Source: Bacteroidales bacterium | Lineage (GTDB): Bacteria > Bacteroidota > Bacteroidia > Bacteroidales > WCHB1-69 | Assembly (NCBI GenBank): GCA_017525505.1 | Contig: JAFXSR010000012.1 | Coordinates: 62,001 to 126,000, forward strand | Direction of reading: 5' to 3' | DNA: 64,000 nt | The notes under the pieces: generated by a model | The model's input: only the letters and a program-made list of their open reading frames with translations | Database searches by the model: none | Told to the model about the DNA's origin: nothing | In this document: piece by piece, positions 1 through 9,135 of the stretch | Numbering within the stretch: the first letter of the stretch is position 1 | Layout of the letters: each line of letters opens with the position of its first letter | Position numbers and translations under genes: made by a program

Positions 1-675
1 CTTAGAATTTTCAATGGAGATGTCGATGGGGAAGCTGCGCGAGTTGACGTTGAAGTCGAAGTCGTTGGGCAGCATCAGGGCAGAGCAGGGGATGTGGTTG
101 ATTTCGAGGGCGGCGTGCAGGTCGCGGGCCACACCGTAGTGCGAAATAGCATCGCTACGGTTGGGGGTGAGGCCAATCTCGAAAATCCAGTCCGATTCCA
201 CCTTGAATAGCTTGGCGGCGGGAGTGCCTACCACTGTCTCAGGCGGCAGCACCATGATGCCGTCGTGGGAAGAGCCCACGCCAATCTCGTCTTCGGCGCA
301 AATCATGCCTTCGGAAACCACTCCTCTCAGCTTCGATTTTTTGATGGTGAAGGACTCGTCACCATTATACAGTACCGTGCCGATGGTGGCCACAATGACC
401 TTCTGTCCCTGTGCCACGTTGGGGGCACCGCAAACAATGTTCAGCGGGGTCTCTCCGCCCACATTTACGGTGGTGACATGCAGGTGGTCGGAGTCTGGAT
501 GCGGTTCGCAGGTGAGCACCTCGCCTACCACCAGACCTTTCAGTCCGCCTTTGATAGTTTCGTATTCTTCCAAACCTTCAACCTCTAAACCGCAATCGGT
601 CAAATATTTACCTGCTTCTTCGGCACTGAGGTCGCATTTCACATATTGCTTCAGCCAATTATAAGAAATCTTCAT
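1..675 (-). CDS. pheT: Phenylalanyl-tRNA synthetase beta subunit, N-terminal part
   Basis: The gene runs off the left edge; only about 225 N-terminal residues are visible. They begin MKISYNWLKQYV and carry the tRNA-binding OB-fold segment typical of PheT (residues about 40-150, with a HPDSDHL motif), followed by the PNRSDA stretch of the next domain. PheT pairs with PheS to charge tRNA-Phe in the cytoplasm. The ATG at 675 is the only sensible start and lies 24 bases downstream of a TAnnTTTG promoter. The identity is secure; the catalytic-like core lies outside the window. Confidence 0.95.
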   Translation of the reverse strand, partial: MKISYNWLKQYVKCDLSAEEAGKYLTDCGLEVEGLEEYETIKGGLKGLVVGEVLTCEPHPDSDHLHVTTVNVGGETPLNIVCGAPNVAQGQKVIVATIGTVLYNGDESFTIKKSKLRGVVSEGMICAEDEIGVGSSHDGIMVLPPETVVGTPAAKLFKVESDWIFEIGLTPNRSDAISHYGVARDLHAALEINHIPCSALMLPNDFDFNVNSRSFPIDISIENSK

Positions 676-698
676 TGAGTTGTATTTTAATAAGCTTG

Positions 699-706
699 CA
701 AAGATA
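699..706 (-). promoter_or_regulatory. Bacteroidota -7 promoter element for pheT
   Basis: Read on the minus strand this is TATCTTTG, a perfect match to the Bacteroidota TAnnTTTG -7 consensus, 24 bases before the pheT ATG. No clear TTTG -33 box was checked in detail. Confidence 0.6.
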
Positions 707-937
707 CAAAAAAATAGCAAATGTGCAAATGAGTAAATTAGCAAATGATTTAATTTTTAATGTGCCAATTAACAATGTGCTAATATGCCAATTCTTATTT
801 GAATTTCACCTATAATTTGAAAAAAATATGTATTTTTGCTTTTTCTAATCCGTAATTTCAAATCTTCTAATCTTCTAACCTTCTAACCTTTTAACCCTCT
901 AACCATCCTAACCCATTAACCTCCAATCAAAAAAAAC
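707..937. repeat. AT-rich intergenic region with degenerate short tandem repeats
   Basis: No ORF is supported. The left half repeats AGCAAATG/GTGCAAATGAG-like words. The right half (about 855-930) is a run of degenerate units of the type TTCTAACC. Similar words recur near 10410-10490, 36895-36935 and 58996-59025. A TATTTTTG promoter-like box at 831-838 could serve the DUF4932 gene at 938. Confidence 0.6.
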
Positions 938-2368
938 ATGAAAAGAAAAACCACTATCCTTATCGTCACGTTTCTCTCTGCGCTGGCTTCCTTCGCCCAG
1001 AATCCCATTCCGGCCCATTTCGACGAATGCGTTGATTTGGTGGCTACAGTGTGGCGGCTTTCCGGTGCCCATGAATACAGTCGCTGCGACGTTCCTAACT
1101 ATGCGCATGAGCTTGATTCCGTTTTCGCAGCCTACAAAGAGCACCCTGTTGTACAGCTGGCCCGTCAATATCCGCAGGAATCAGGAATCGGTTACGACGC
1201 GGTTGCTTCGTATGGTTTGCATCTGACCATGACGGAAAACGGCGATATTGTGCTCAACGACAATTTCGCGGAAGGAGGCGATGCCTCTTTCGACCGTTGG
1301 ACTGAGCGGCAGAAAAAGGATTTTTTGGAACCGCTGAACGATTTTTATCGCACTTCCCATTTCCACGACTGGTACTTGAGGAAAAAAGACTTCCATGCGC
1401 AGGTTGAGGAGGCGTTCAACGCCATCAATGAGAAGGTGGACTACAGCTGGTTCAGCAGCTATTTCGGTCCCCAAAGCGGCAGTAGCTTCCGCATTGTGCT
1501 CAGTCTGCTGGTGGGTCCGAATAATTACGGGTGTAGTGCCCGATTGAAAGATGGTAGTAACGCTTTGAGTCCTGTCATCGGCTGTTGTCAGCTTGATGAG
1601 AACGGGGAGATATTCTACAATGCGAACGCTGTGTTGCCCATTGTTATCCACGAGTTTTGCCACCATTACTGCAATCCGCTGAACGACCAATTCTGGCCGT
1701 TGATGGGCAAATCCGCTGAAAAGGTGTATAAGGAGAGAGAAGAGCAAATGCGGAAATCCGCCTACGGCTCGGCACAGATTATGATGAATGAGACATTTGT
1801 CCGTGCTTCGGTAATCCGCTATATGAAAACGCACTATCCGCAACTCGATGAATCCGCACTTATCAAATCGGAGGAAGAACAGGGTTTTATTCTTACCCAA
1901 ACTCTGTGCAATGCACTGAAACAGTACGAACAGCAGCGTGACAAGTATGCTACGATGACCGACTTCATGCCTGTTTATGCCCAATCCATCAACGACTTTG
2001 ATTTGAAAGAATATTTGAAACAATACAAGAAAGAGCAAAAAGAACTGGCCAAGATGAACGCCACGTACAAAGTGAATATCAAGAACGGTGCCAAGAACGT
2101 GCCCAGCGGTCTTTTCCATCTTGTCATCAAATTCTCTAAGCCGATGACCGGGGGTATTGCTTTGGGTTACAGTCAAACGGGGGCGGATTTCCCTACGGTC
2201 AAGAACTATTCGTGGCCTGATAACCGTACTTTGGATGCCGTCTTCTCTCTGGAACCCTCGCATCAGTATGGTTTTACGGTTTTAGGCTCTTACTTCACTA
2301 CCGCGGACGGCCATACTGCCGGAGACACCAAAGAGTTCAACTTCACTACTTCCTCAGCCAATAAATGA
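938..2368 (+). CDS. DUF4932-type putative secreted zinc metallopeptidase
   Basis: A 476-residue protein with a type I signal peptide (MKRKTTILIVTFLSALASFAQ). A gluzincin-like HEFCHHY motif sits at residues 238-244; His238, His242 and Glu239 would be the zinc ligands and the catalytic base. The central part resembles the DUF4932 family common in Bacteroidota. From about residue 385 a beta-rich tail (FSKPMTGGIALGYSQTG...) resembles a bacterial Ig-like Big_5 module. The likely location is periplasm or cell surface; the substrate is unknown. There is no T9SS sorting tail. Its 3' end overlaps the convergent membrane-protein gene by 23 bases. Confidence 0.75.
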   Translation: MKRKTTILIVTFLSALASFAQNPIPAHFDECVDLVATVWRLSGAHEYSRCDVPNYAHELDSVFAAYKEHPVVQLARQYPQESGIGYDAVASYGLHLTMTENGDIVLNDNFAEGGDASFDRWTERQKKDFLEPLNDFYRTSHFHDWYLRKKDFHAQVEEAFNAINEKVDYSWFSSYFGPQSGSSFRIVLSLLVGPNNYGCSARLKDGSNALSPVIGCCQLDENGEIFYNANAVLPIVIHEFCHHYCNPLNDQFWPLMGKSAEKVYKEREEQMRKSAYGSAQIMMNETFVRASVIRYMKTHYPQLDESALIKSEEEQGFILTQTLCNALKQYEQQRDKYATMTDFMPVYAQSINDFDLKEYLKQYKKEQKELAKMNATYKVNIKNGAKNVPSGLFHLVIKFSKPMTGGIALGYSQTGADFPTVKNYSWPDNRTLDAVFSLEPSHQYGFTVLGSYFTTADGHTAGDTKEFNFTTSSANK

Positions 2369-3293
2369 GAGCGGCGATGACGAGGAGCGATAAGCTGATG
2401 AGCCCAAAGAGATCGCCGAAAGGCCAGTGAAACATCCTGAATGCGGCGTTGGCGACAAGGAACAGTCCTGCGATTTTGGCGATTCGGATAACCGGTCGCT
2501 CCTCCGGGACAATTCGCGCCAGATGGTTTCCCGTCATCAACACAAACACTAGTCCCGAAACTCCCGCTAACATATAGATAATGCTGCCGAAAGGCCAATG
2601 TATCAGTTTGAAAACGAGGCCGACAAGACACAGCGCGACCATGACGATGCCTGTCCAGTAGGCTTTGCCACGACAATAGCTCGGTGACTCGGTGGTTTCG
2701 TTGCCGTTTAATCGTGCGGTCAGCGACAAAAGCTCATCGCTCATCTTGGCAAGCCGGTCTATGTTGATGATTGCCAGAATGATGGATACCGTGAGGATGG
2801 CCGCCACGATGATGAACGAGGAGTGCAGAGGTGCTATTCCTGGTTTTCCCTCTGTTTCGGTTACAAACCACATCATCCATAGACAAAGGGCAAGCGTTCC
2901 GGTAATCCAGACCAAAGAAAAGCGGGTCTGTGCTGTTTTCACCTTTTGGATAATCGTTTGGATATCGGAATCCTCAGTGTTGATTTTCAGCACTTTCCTG
3001 CAGCTGAGCAGCTCAAATAGTCCGATGAGCAAAAACATCAGCACCGATAGGACCATAAACGAAACTTGAAGTTCGAAACGATACCAGCTCCAGCAAACTG
3101 CGGCGGAGAGCAGCCCGTAAGTGAGCACTATTTCCATATTGCGGCGTTTGAAGTCCGATATTTTCGAATGCAGCATCTCGTGAATCAGGTCATTGTTGAC
3201 AATTTCCTGCTGGTTGAATTTTTCTTGGAGTGTCTTGTATTGCATTTGTAACGAAGACAATTCCGCTTCCTGGTTTTGTTTTTTCTCTTCCAT
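2346..3293 (-). CDS. Polytopic membrane protein paired with an ECF sigma factor
   Basis: About 315 residues. I chose the ATG at 3293 (MEEKKQNQEAEL), 11 bases after the sigma-factor stop. The longer frame opening at 3431 would run antisense-like through the sigma gene. A short coiled coil (residues 1-45) is followed by about six to eight membrane segments. The C-terminal half contains two related hairpins, each with an HWPFG motif (KLIHWPFG and RMFHWPFG), a signature also seen in GldL-like Bacteroidota membrane proteins. Tight linkage to the ECF sigma gene suggests a regulatory partner, but it does not look like a classical FecR or zinc anti-sigma factor. Function is inferred from context only. 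Confidence 0.7.
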   Translation of the reverse strand: MEEKKQNQEAELSSLQMQYKTLQEKFNQQEIVNNDLIHEMLHSKISDFKRRNMEIVLTYGLLSAAVCWSWYRFELQVSFMVLSVLMFLLIGLFELLSCRKVLKINTEDSDIQTIIQKVKTAQTRFSLVWITGTLALCLWMMWFVTETEGKPGIAPLHSSFIIVAAILTVSIILAIINIDRLAKMSDELLSLTARLNGNETTESPSYCRGKAYWTGIVMVALCLVGLVFKLIHWPFGSIIYMLAGVSGLVFVLMTGNHLARIVPEERPVIRIAKIAGLFLVANAAFRMFHWPFGDLFGLISLSLLVIAALIYWLRK

Positions 3294-3304
3294 GATACTA
3301 AGGC

Positions 3305-3799
3305 TTAATGGGTGATGGATTTCGCTTTCTGGACCAATTTTTCCTTGATACGGTGCAGTTTGATCCCGACATTTGCGACAGAGATGCCCATAACGGCGGC
3401 GATTTCGTCGTAGCCGATCCCCTCCAACCACAGCAGCACAAGACCGCGGTCCATCACATCGAGTTGGTGAATGAGCGCATAAAGCTGGCGAATCTGTTCG
3501 AGAGAGCTGTCCTGAGGGTCGTAGGGGTCAATGTCGGTGCTGAGTGAAACCGTCTGCGGACGACGTTTCGTACGTTTGTTGCCGTTGATGGCGGTGTTGA
3601 GTGCGATGCGATACACCCAGGTGTTCACACTGCTTCGGTTCTCGAACTGGTTGAATCCCAACCATAAGCGGACAAGAATTTCCTGAAACAGATCGTTGAT
3701 TTCCTCCTTGTCGCGCGAGAACATGTAACAAACGGAGTAAATCGTCTGTTTGTACTGTTTCACCAATTCCTCGAATTGTTTTTCTTTGTCACTTTTCAT
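3305..3799 (-). CDS. ECF-type RNA polymerase sigma factor
   Basis: A 164-residue sigma-70 family protein. Region 2 spans about residues 8-75 (DLFQEILVRLW, then VNTWVYRIALNTAIN) and region 4 about 105-158 (GYDEIAAVMGISVANVGIKLHRIKEKL, the helix-turn-helix). There is no region 3, as expected for ECF factors. It directs RNA polymerase to a specific regulon, usually for envelope stress or transport. The membrane protein downstream, 11 bases away on the same strand, is the likely cognate regulator. The regulon cannot be read from the sequence. Confidence 0.92.
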   Translation of the reverse strand: MKSDKEKQFEELVKQYKQTIYSVCYMFSRDKEEINDLFQEILVRLWLGFNQFENRSSVNTWVYRIALNTAINGNKRTKRRPQTVSLSTDIDPYDPQDSSLEQIRQLYALIHQLDVMDRGLVLLWLEGIGYDEIAAVMGISVANVGIKLHRIKEKLVQKAKSITH

Positions 3800-3922
3800 C
3801 TGACCGTTTTTTGGATTTTTATGGCATTGGACAACTCTTTCCCAAAATTCTTACAAAAAAAATCATTTTTTTTTCACAACAGCCTTCTCAGTCATACTCC
3901 ACAATGTTGGCTTTTATTTTTG

Positions 3923-4411
3923 TCAATTTTCGTTCGGTGCACAGGAAGAGGGTATTCTCAAACTCCAGTGGCTGTAATTTCCCAAGGAGTCAATTTCCAA
4001 CATTATGGGCATGTAATTCACTTTTTGAAAATCAGGAATTATCTTTTTCAGGATATTATTGGCCACCATTTTATCCAAACCGCTTCTACTGTCAAATCTA
4101 TAGGCGCTTCCTTTGTAGTTGACTTCTGATAATAGCTTGTCAAAATGTGATTTGTCTGAAAAATAAATGACCATAACCCCTATGGAATCTTCCTGTAATA
4201 AGGGATTCTGCAAGAACTGCTCTTCAAGACTCGGTTTGCATGCCCTACACCATTGGGCTCCGATAAAGATAAAACTTGTTTTGGAATGCTCTATTTCCTT
4301 CGACAGCAAGTCTATACATTCTTGTTCACTCGAAGACGAGGTGTGAAAACAAGAACTTGTCACAAAAGAGAGACAGATCGTTGATAATAAGAAAACAAAT
4401 ATTCTTTTCAT
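3923..4411 (-). CDS. Thioredoxin-fold lipoprotein
   Basis: About 162 residues from the ATG at 4411; an alternative ATG at 4438 adds nine residues ahead of the signal peptide. MKRIFVFLLSTICLSFVTSSC is a lipoprotein signal with a lipobox ending in Cys. A thioredoxin-like segment follows: FIFIGAQWCRACKPSLEEQ carries a CxxC pair in the WCxxC position. It is likely a periplasmic or outer-membrane-anchored thiol-disulfide protein. The normal proline of WCxxCK(P) spacing is partly kept. No cytochrome c biogenesis neighbours are present, so the partner is unknown. Confidence 0.65.
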   Translation of the reverse strand: MKRIFVFLLSTICLSFVTSSCFHTSSSSEQECIDLLSKEIEHSKTSFIFIGAQWCRACKPSLEEQFLQNPLLQEDSIGVMVIYFSDKSHFDKLLSEVNYKGSAYRFDSRSGLDKMVANNILKKIIPDFQKVNYMPIMLEIDSLGNYSHWSLRIPSSCAPNEN

Positions 4412-4482
4412 GGTCTTGGTTATTTTGTTTGTTATCAATTTTTTGTTGTATCTAACAACAAGCTTTTCTTGTTTAATGATTA

Positions 4483-4712
4483 GGTGGGGGCAAAGATATA
4501 AAAAATGTCTTCTTTCACGATAGTAAATGTGGCGAAATTCGCTATACAGTCATTTTCGCTGGCCGTCAGGTCTGCGGGCGAAATGATAGTCTGCGTGCTG
4601 AAAGCACGTTACTCTATTAACCCCTAACAAGGCCGCAGGCCGCAGTTTGGGGTGGTGATACTCGTGGTGGAATGCAGCGTGCCGAAGGTACGCCACACTG
4701 CGCTCCTTTGTC
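4483..4712. repeat. Dispersed repeat, copy A (R2 fragment plus R1)
   Basis: This stretch lies between the FISUMP gene and the thioredoxin-like gene and has no ORF. About 4510-4550 matches a fragment of repeat R2 (AATGTGGCGAAATTCGCTAT). About 4560-4703 matches repeat R1, which recurs at 10270-10406: both contain GGCCGTCAGGTCTGCGGGCG, GTGCTGAAAGCACG and GTTTGGGGTGGTGATACTCG. Copy A carries an extra GCAGGCC step. Confidence 0.75.
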
Positions 4713-4795
4713 GCTTCTCTCCAGGGAAGCGAAGTCCGTTGAACATGCCTTGGAGAGAACGACGGTGCAAATATACAATTTTAATCGCGAACGCA
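4713..4795 (-). repeat. Dispersed repeat R3, copy 1, with embedded promoter box
   Basis: This segment overlaps the 3' end of the large FISUMP gene and matches 9050-9135, sharing TTGGAGAGAACGA and GTGCAAATATACAATTTT. On the minus strand it contains TATATTTG (4768-4775), a good -7 promoter box. It could drive the thioredoxin-like gene, though over a long leader. Confidence 0.7.
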
Positions 4796-7700
4796 GCGGA
4801 CGGACATACCGTGGTTTTTGAAATAGGTGGATTTGACGACATTGCCTTCGCCATATCTTAGGATACGGATGCTTGCATGCAGGTTGTCGGTCTCTTCTGT
4901 AGCACTCCAAAAATCAGCGACATTCCCCAAATTAATAGATAACGAAAGTCCTGCGGGTAAAGCCGAAAAGCCAGTACTGTTGTTTGTGCTTGGATTATTG
5001 CCTATTGTGCAAGTGGAGGTGTAGCTGTTCCATCCTGTGGTAGCTGCCAATGCCTTTCCTATATTAGATATGTCGTTGTTGCATAGATAGGCGCTATGGA
5101 TACTTACATAATCGGTTAGTTGTGTCCATTCCGCATCGCTTGGCACGTGCCATCCATTAGGACAAATGCCCTGCACACCACTGGGGTTGGCAGTACTGCT
5201 ACTTGCCCCATTCATTACAGCTGCCCAATTGTATAGGTAGCCATAAGTGCCAACTAATTCGGCATTGTTGTTGGGATAATAGCGTTGTGCAGCATAATCG
5301 TGATGGGTGGCGGAGCTTCCAAGAGGGATTTCTGTACTGCCGGCATAATGTGTGGTGCGAAGGTTTTCTTTCATCCAGCACTGATTGCCAATTTGTACAG
5401 TATTGTACATATTACCGTCCACATCAGTTACAGTGGCGGCAACTGTGCAGGGTTGTCCGTCATTGCCTGTGCCGGTATGAAAGCTTGTTTCATTGCTATA
5501 CGCAGTACCGTTGTTGTTGGTTGCGTATGCGCGCACAAAATAGGTGGTGTTGGGAGTCAAACCTGTTATTTCACTGTCAAAATCACCCAAGCCAATGTTT
5601 ATGCTATCACAAGTATGTGAATCCATGATAGTGGGTTGTGGTGTGGTGCTCCAGCATATTCCTCGGGCTATCAAGGTGTCTCCAATAAAGGAAATATGAC
5701 CATGCCCCACAGCGGAAGTGTCTGTGATAAAATTGACATTGGTTGTAACAACCGAAGGTACTGCCGGAGGAGCAAACCCCAGGTTTCTAACACATCTGAC
5801 GCTCAAAGCATAAGCTTTGAACATGGAATTAAAGACACCTGTTGTGCTAATATCGGGCCACATGTGGAGAATCGGGAAACAGGATACTTTATCGCTTGTG
5901 CTATTGTTTGAGGTCCAGAATAGTGTGCAATAGCCTATTGGGTAAGTGCTAGAACTGACTCCTGCTGGTAGTGCGGAAAAGCCCGTCATATCGTTTGTCG
6001 ATACCTCATTGCCTGGAGCGCAAGCAGTACTTGAACTTCTCCAATCTGTGGTTGCGGAAGCTAATGCTTTTGCAATATAGCTTGTGTTATCGCCACAGTG
6101 ATAGTTGCTTTGACTTTCCACATAGTTTCGCAAGGTGGTCCATTCAGCCAGACTGGGCAAATGCCAACCGTTTGGACAAACACCTTGTATAGTCGTTGTT
6201 TCTGTTGCGGGTACATTATATGCTGCGGCATGCCAATTGTAATTGTAGCCATATATGTTGACGTCGCCATTTGCGTATCTATATGGGGTGCCTGACATGT
6301 CATTGTCAACAAAAACAGGTATTTCTTCTCCATTGGGGTAATGTGTTGTTCTCAGGTTCTCTTTCATCCAACATTGCGTGCCTAATCTTACCATGTGATA
6401 CACATTGCCGTCATAATCCGTAAGCGTGGAATTACATGCGGTATCCAAGGTGGTAAAGCTTTTTTCCTCGCCATACGCAATGCCGATGGCATTGATGGCA
6501 TAACAGCGATAATAATAAGTCTGTCCTGGCGTTAAGGGACTTGCTGTGACAGAGAATGTTCCCGTACCATCACCTTCCACAGCATGCGGACCGTTCACAT
6601 CTGGATTAGGATTGACATCCCAGCAAACGCCTCGTTCCGTCACAGTAGAATACCCGTCGTGAATAACCTTTCCGTAACACACTGCCGAGTCGGAAGTGAT
6701 AAACACTCTGCTGTCGGTGGATACTTCTGGAATAGTGAGCACATGGTAGATGGTGTCAATTCTGTTGCCGAAAACAAACTCTGCCTCTTCCAAATATCCG
6801 TTATCACCGGAATTGCCATCTATGATTTGTATTTTCCATGTTCCATTAAGAGGGCATCCTATAAGTTTGGAGAAAGAATCGTCAGGCTTATATATATTTG
6901 TCATATTCACCACATCTGAGGAATCCACATACTTGTCATTTGTGTTCCCGTGTGGATTTTCGACAGTAATGTGATTACACAATTCGTACACATGTGAATT
7001 TCCACAGGCATATTGATATCCCTGTGTGGTATCGTTGGACCAACAGTAATTCCAGCATTCACCTATGGGATTATTTGCGGTGTCGCACAGGTAGTAATTG
7101 CTATTGCTACTGTTATAACAGCCAAAATAAGCTTGAGAGGAAGATACCCCCTGCCAACCTATTTCTGTATTGGGAATGCTCGATTGGCAATTATTCCCAT
7201 TATTGCCTTTTCTCAGAATGGTTGCGTACTGACCATTGGGGCAAACAAGGGATATCCATAAGTCAGAGATAAAGGAATGCTCCATTTTTAAGCGAACAAA
7301 GGCAATATCCTCTTCACTTTGTATAGTATCCGTAGAATCAAATTCATGAACATCAAATGTCCTATACAAATAACAACCTCCTATACAGTTGCCATAAACA
7401 GGTATATAAAGAGTACTATCATTAACGTAGTTATATAGATGCTCAAGGGTCATCCATGCTGGAAATATCAGTTCAATATTTTCATTCTCACTTACGGTTT
7501 GTTCAATAGTATTGCTTGCCAAGAAGGTGTCCAGTCTTACATAGCCTGTAAACTGCATCAAATCACCTTCATTATAAGGATATTCCATAACCCCTTTGCC
7601 AGACTTTACTTTCAACTCAACGTCTATTGTGGAACTTTCATATTCTATTATATTGTTGCCCTTTGAAGAAAGATTGACCATTTTGATGCTGGCACTTTCT

Positions 7701-8152
7701 TTTGAGCCAAGTACACTAAGCACATACGACTGGGCAGCTCCCAATGAGAGCCTGAAAACATGACTGCCAGCAGTCAAGTTGCGGGACTCCCGCAATACCA
7801 AACGTCCGTTGATGTCATAAATGCTGATATTTACGTCATCATTATAGGGAAGATGTATAGAGAAACGTGTAGTTCCGTCGAAGGGATTGGGAATGTTCTG
7901 AGACAAGTACAATCCCTTTTGTTCTGGTGTTGGTGTATTATGATCCTCAATACCCACGTAGGTCAATTCCAATGTGGTGTCTGGATAATATATCGTTTGG
8001 GTCCAGTCTTGCGTTACATTATGGATGTCCACGTGATGTAGTCTTACATACTGGTTTAATACGTCCATCCCTGTAAATGACAGGTGAATCTGTGCGAAAA
8101 GGACTGGCAAAGCCAGTAATTCGATAATAATCACTAACAATATTTTTTTCAC
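4781..8152 (-). CDS. Large secreted FISUMP-domain surface protein
   Basis: A 1123-residue protein with a signal peptide (MKKILLVIIIELLALPVLFAQ). Residues about 85-160 look like a T9SS type A sorting module (NIPNPFDGTTRFSIHLP, DINGRLV), but here it is near the N-terminus, not at the end. About 270-470 resembles a proprotein-convertase P-like beta domain (VCPNGQYATILRKG ... LNGTWKIQIIDGNSGDNGYL). Two Fn3-like segments (TPGQTYYYRCYAINAIG; TPNTTYFVRAYATNNNG) each precede a FISUMP domain (about 625-800 and 955-1123, with CWMKENLRTT, CPNGWHLPS or VPS, and a terminal SVRCVRD). It is probably exported and displayed on the cell surface; the ligand is unknown. A TACATTTG promoter box lies at 8196-8203. 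Confidence 0.8.
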   Translation of the reverse strand: MKKILLVIIIELLALPVLFAQIHLSFTGMDVLNQYVRLHHVDIHNVTQDWTQTIYYPDTTLELTYVGIEDHNTPTPEQKGLYLSQNIPNPFDGTTRFSIHLPYNDDVNISIYDINGRLVLRESRNLTAGSHVFRLSLGAAQSYVLSVLGSKESASIKMVNLSSKGNNIIEYESSTIDVELKVKSGKGVMEYPYNEGDLMQFTGYVRLDTFLASNTIEQTVSENENIELIFPAWMTLEHLYNYVNDSTLYIPVYGNCIGGCYLYRTFDVHEFDSTDTIQSEEDIAFVRLKMEHSFISDLWISLVCPNGQYATILRKGNNGNNCQSSIPNTEIGWQGVSSSQAYFGCYNSSNSNYYLCDTANNPIGECWNYCWSNDTTQGYQYACGNSHVYELCNHITVENPHGNTNDKYVDSSDVVNMTNIYKPDDSFSKLIGCPLNGTWKIQIIDGNSGDNGYLEEAEFVFGNRIDTIYHVLTIPEVSTDSRVFITSDSAVCYGKVIHDGYSTVTERGVCWDVNPNPDVNGPHAVEGDGTGTFSVTASPLTPGQTYYYRCYAINAIGIAYGEEKSFTTLDTACNSTLTDYDGNVYHMVRLGTQCWMKENLRTTHYPNGEEIPVFVDNDMSGTPYRYANGDVNIYGYNYNWHAAAYNVPATETTTIQGVCPNGWHLPSLAEWTTLRNYVESQSNYHCGDNTSYIAKALASATTDWRSSSTACAPGNEVSTNDMTGFSALPAGVSSSTYPIGYCTLFWTSNNSTSDKVSCFPILHMWPDISTTGVFNSMFKAYALSVRCVRNLGFAPPAVPSVVTTNVNFITDTSAVGHGHISFIGDTLIARGICWSTTPQPTIMDSHTCDSINIGLGDFDSEITGLTPNTTYFVRAYATNNNGTAYSNETSFHTGTGNDGQPCTVAATVTDVDGNMYNTVQIGNQCWMKENLRTTHYAGSTEIPLGSSATHHDYAAQRYYPNNNAELVGTYGYLYNWAAVMNGASSSTANPSGVQGICPNGWHVPSDAEWTQLTDYVSIHSAYLCNNDISNIGKALAATTGWNSYTSTCTIGNNPSTNNSTGFSALPAGLSLSINLGNVADFWSATEETDNLHASIRILRYGEGNVVKSTYFKNHGMSVRCVRD

Positions 8153-8195
8153 GATGATTTTGGCTTAATTGTTTTTTTGTATTCTTTCGTTGCGG

Positions 8196-8203
8196 CAAAT
8201 GTA
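8196..8203 (-). promoter_or_regulatory. -7 promoter element for the large FISUMP gene
   Basis: The minus-strand sequence TACATTTG matches TAnnTTTG 44 bases upstream of the ATG at 8152. No convincing TTTG -33 box was seen at the usual spacing. Confidence 0.45.
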
Positions 8204-8239
8204 CTGTTTTTTCAGTTTGTGTTATTGTTTTCTAAGTTG

Positions 8240-8470
8240 AAAAAAAGAGAATCTCGTCCATATTCCGTCATGTTCTCGTTCTAACTATATTGTGTTCAGT
8301 AGTTTAAACCACTGCAAAATCTTCTTCTCCCCCAATGAAAAATGTGGCGAAATTTGCTATACAGGGGTAAAATTCTTTTCCGTGGACGAAATATGGAAGG
8401 AAAACAAGAATTGTTTCCGCTTTTTTGGCATGCCAGAGGCCTGCCAGGTTTGGTAGAGTTTGTTGTTGAT
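8240..8470. repeat. Dispersed repeat R2, copy B
   Basis: A non-coding stretch upstream of the large FISUMP gene. It matches about 10035-10260 over most of its length: CGTCCATATTCCGTCA, CAGTAGTTTAAACCACTGCA, then GGCATGCCAG followed by GGCCTGCC. CAGTAGTTTAAACCACTG is an imperfect inverted repeat. The copies have diverged by substitutions and small indels, so they are not recent. Confidence 0.8.
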
Positions 8471-8522
8471 TTTGTTGAAAACGCCTTCGTATGTAGCCCA
8501 GTATATCAACACCACAATCACC

Positions 8523-9011
8523 TTACTGCAACCCTTTTGCAATAAAGTCCTTTAGGGTCCCTTTGTTCTTTATTTTGAGAAGTTGCTCCGCACCCTTGTC
8601 TTTTGGGAGCGATTTTTTATATTGCTCATAGTAGTTGAGGGCGGTTTCTATGCCGGCATAACAGCCTTCCACTTTGTCATTGTCCTCGTTTTGGATGGCA
8701 TACTGAGCCCAGCCGCCAAGGAACAAAATAAGCAGGTTGCCGTCCTCGAATTTTACCACATTGGTGTTGAGCTCCATGTGTACGTCGGGTGTGCCTGTAA
8801 GCCACCACATTGCGTAACTGGCCACATCCTTGCGTTTTGAATCAGACGGCGAATGGGTTTTCAGCCAGTCGATGCAGTTCATCGCATCCTGCGTGTACTG
8901 GGCATATTCTGATTTTTCGATGTCACCGGGAATTGCTGGCACAACGAACTTCTGCGCGCTCACGCCTTGCATGAGAAGCAGACATAAGGTAATAAAAGCG
9001 AACTTTTTCAT
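8523..9011 (-). CDS. Secreted protein of unknown function
   Basis: A 162-residue protein with a clear type I signal peptide (MKKFAFITLCLLLMQGVSAQ). The mature part is mostly helical, with WLKTHSPSDSKRKDVASYAMWWLTG and a C-terminal helix (ALNYYEQYKKSLPKDKGAEQLL). I do not recognise a named family. It sits between the two FISUMP genes, behind its own TATATTTG promoter inside repeat R3, and may have been carried along when the FISUMP cassette was duplicated. The predicted location is the periplasm. Confidence 0.7.
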   Translation of the reverse strand: MKKFAFITLCLLLMQGVSAQKFVVPAIPGDIEKSEYAQYTQDAMNCIDWLKTHSPSDSKRKDVASYAMWWLTGTPDVHMELNTNVVKFEDGNLLILFLGGWAQYAIQNEDNDKVEGCYAGIETALNYYEQYKKSLPKDKGAEQLLKIKNKGTLKDFIAKGLQ

Positions 9012-9049
9012 AACATTCTTGTGGACTTCTGTTATTTCCTTTTTATGCC

Positions 9050-9135
9050 GTCCTCTCCAGGGATGCGAAGTCTTTTAAACATACCTTGGAGAGAACGATG
9101 GTGCAAATATACAATTTTTTTAATCGCGGACACAA
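9050..9135 (-). repeat. Dispersed repeat R3, copy 2, with promoter box
   Basis: Matches 4713-4795 and overlaps the last codons of the second FISUMP gene. The minus-strand box TATATTTG (9104-9111) lies about 93 bases before the ATG at 9011, so the repeat probably supplies the promoter of that gene. Confidence 0.7.
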
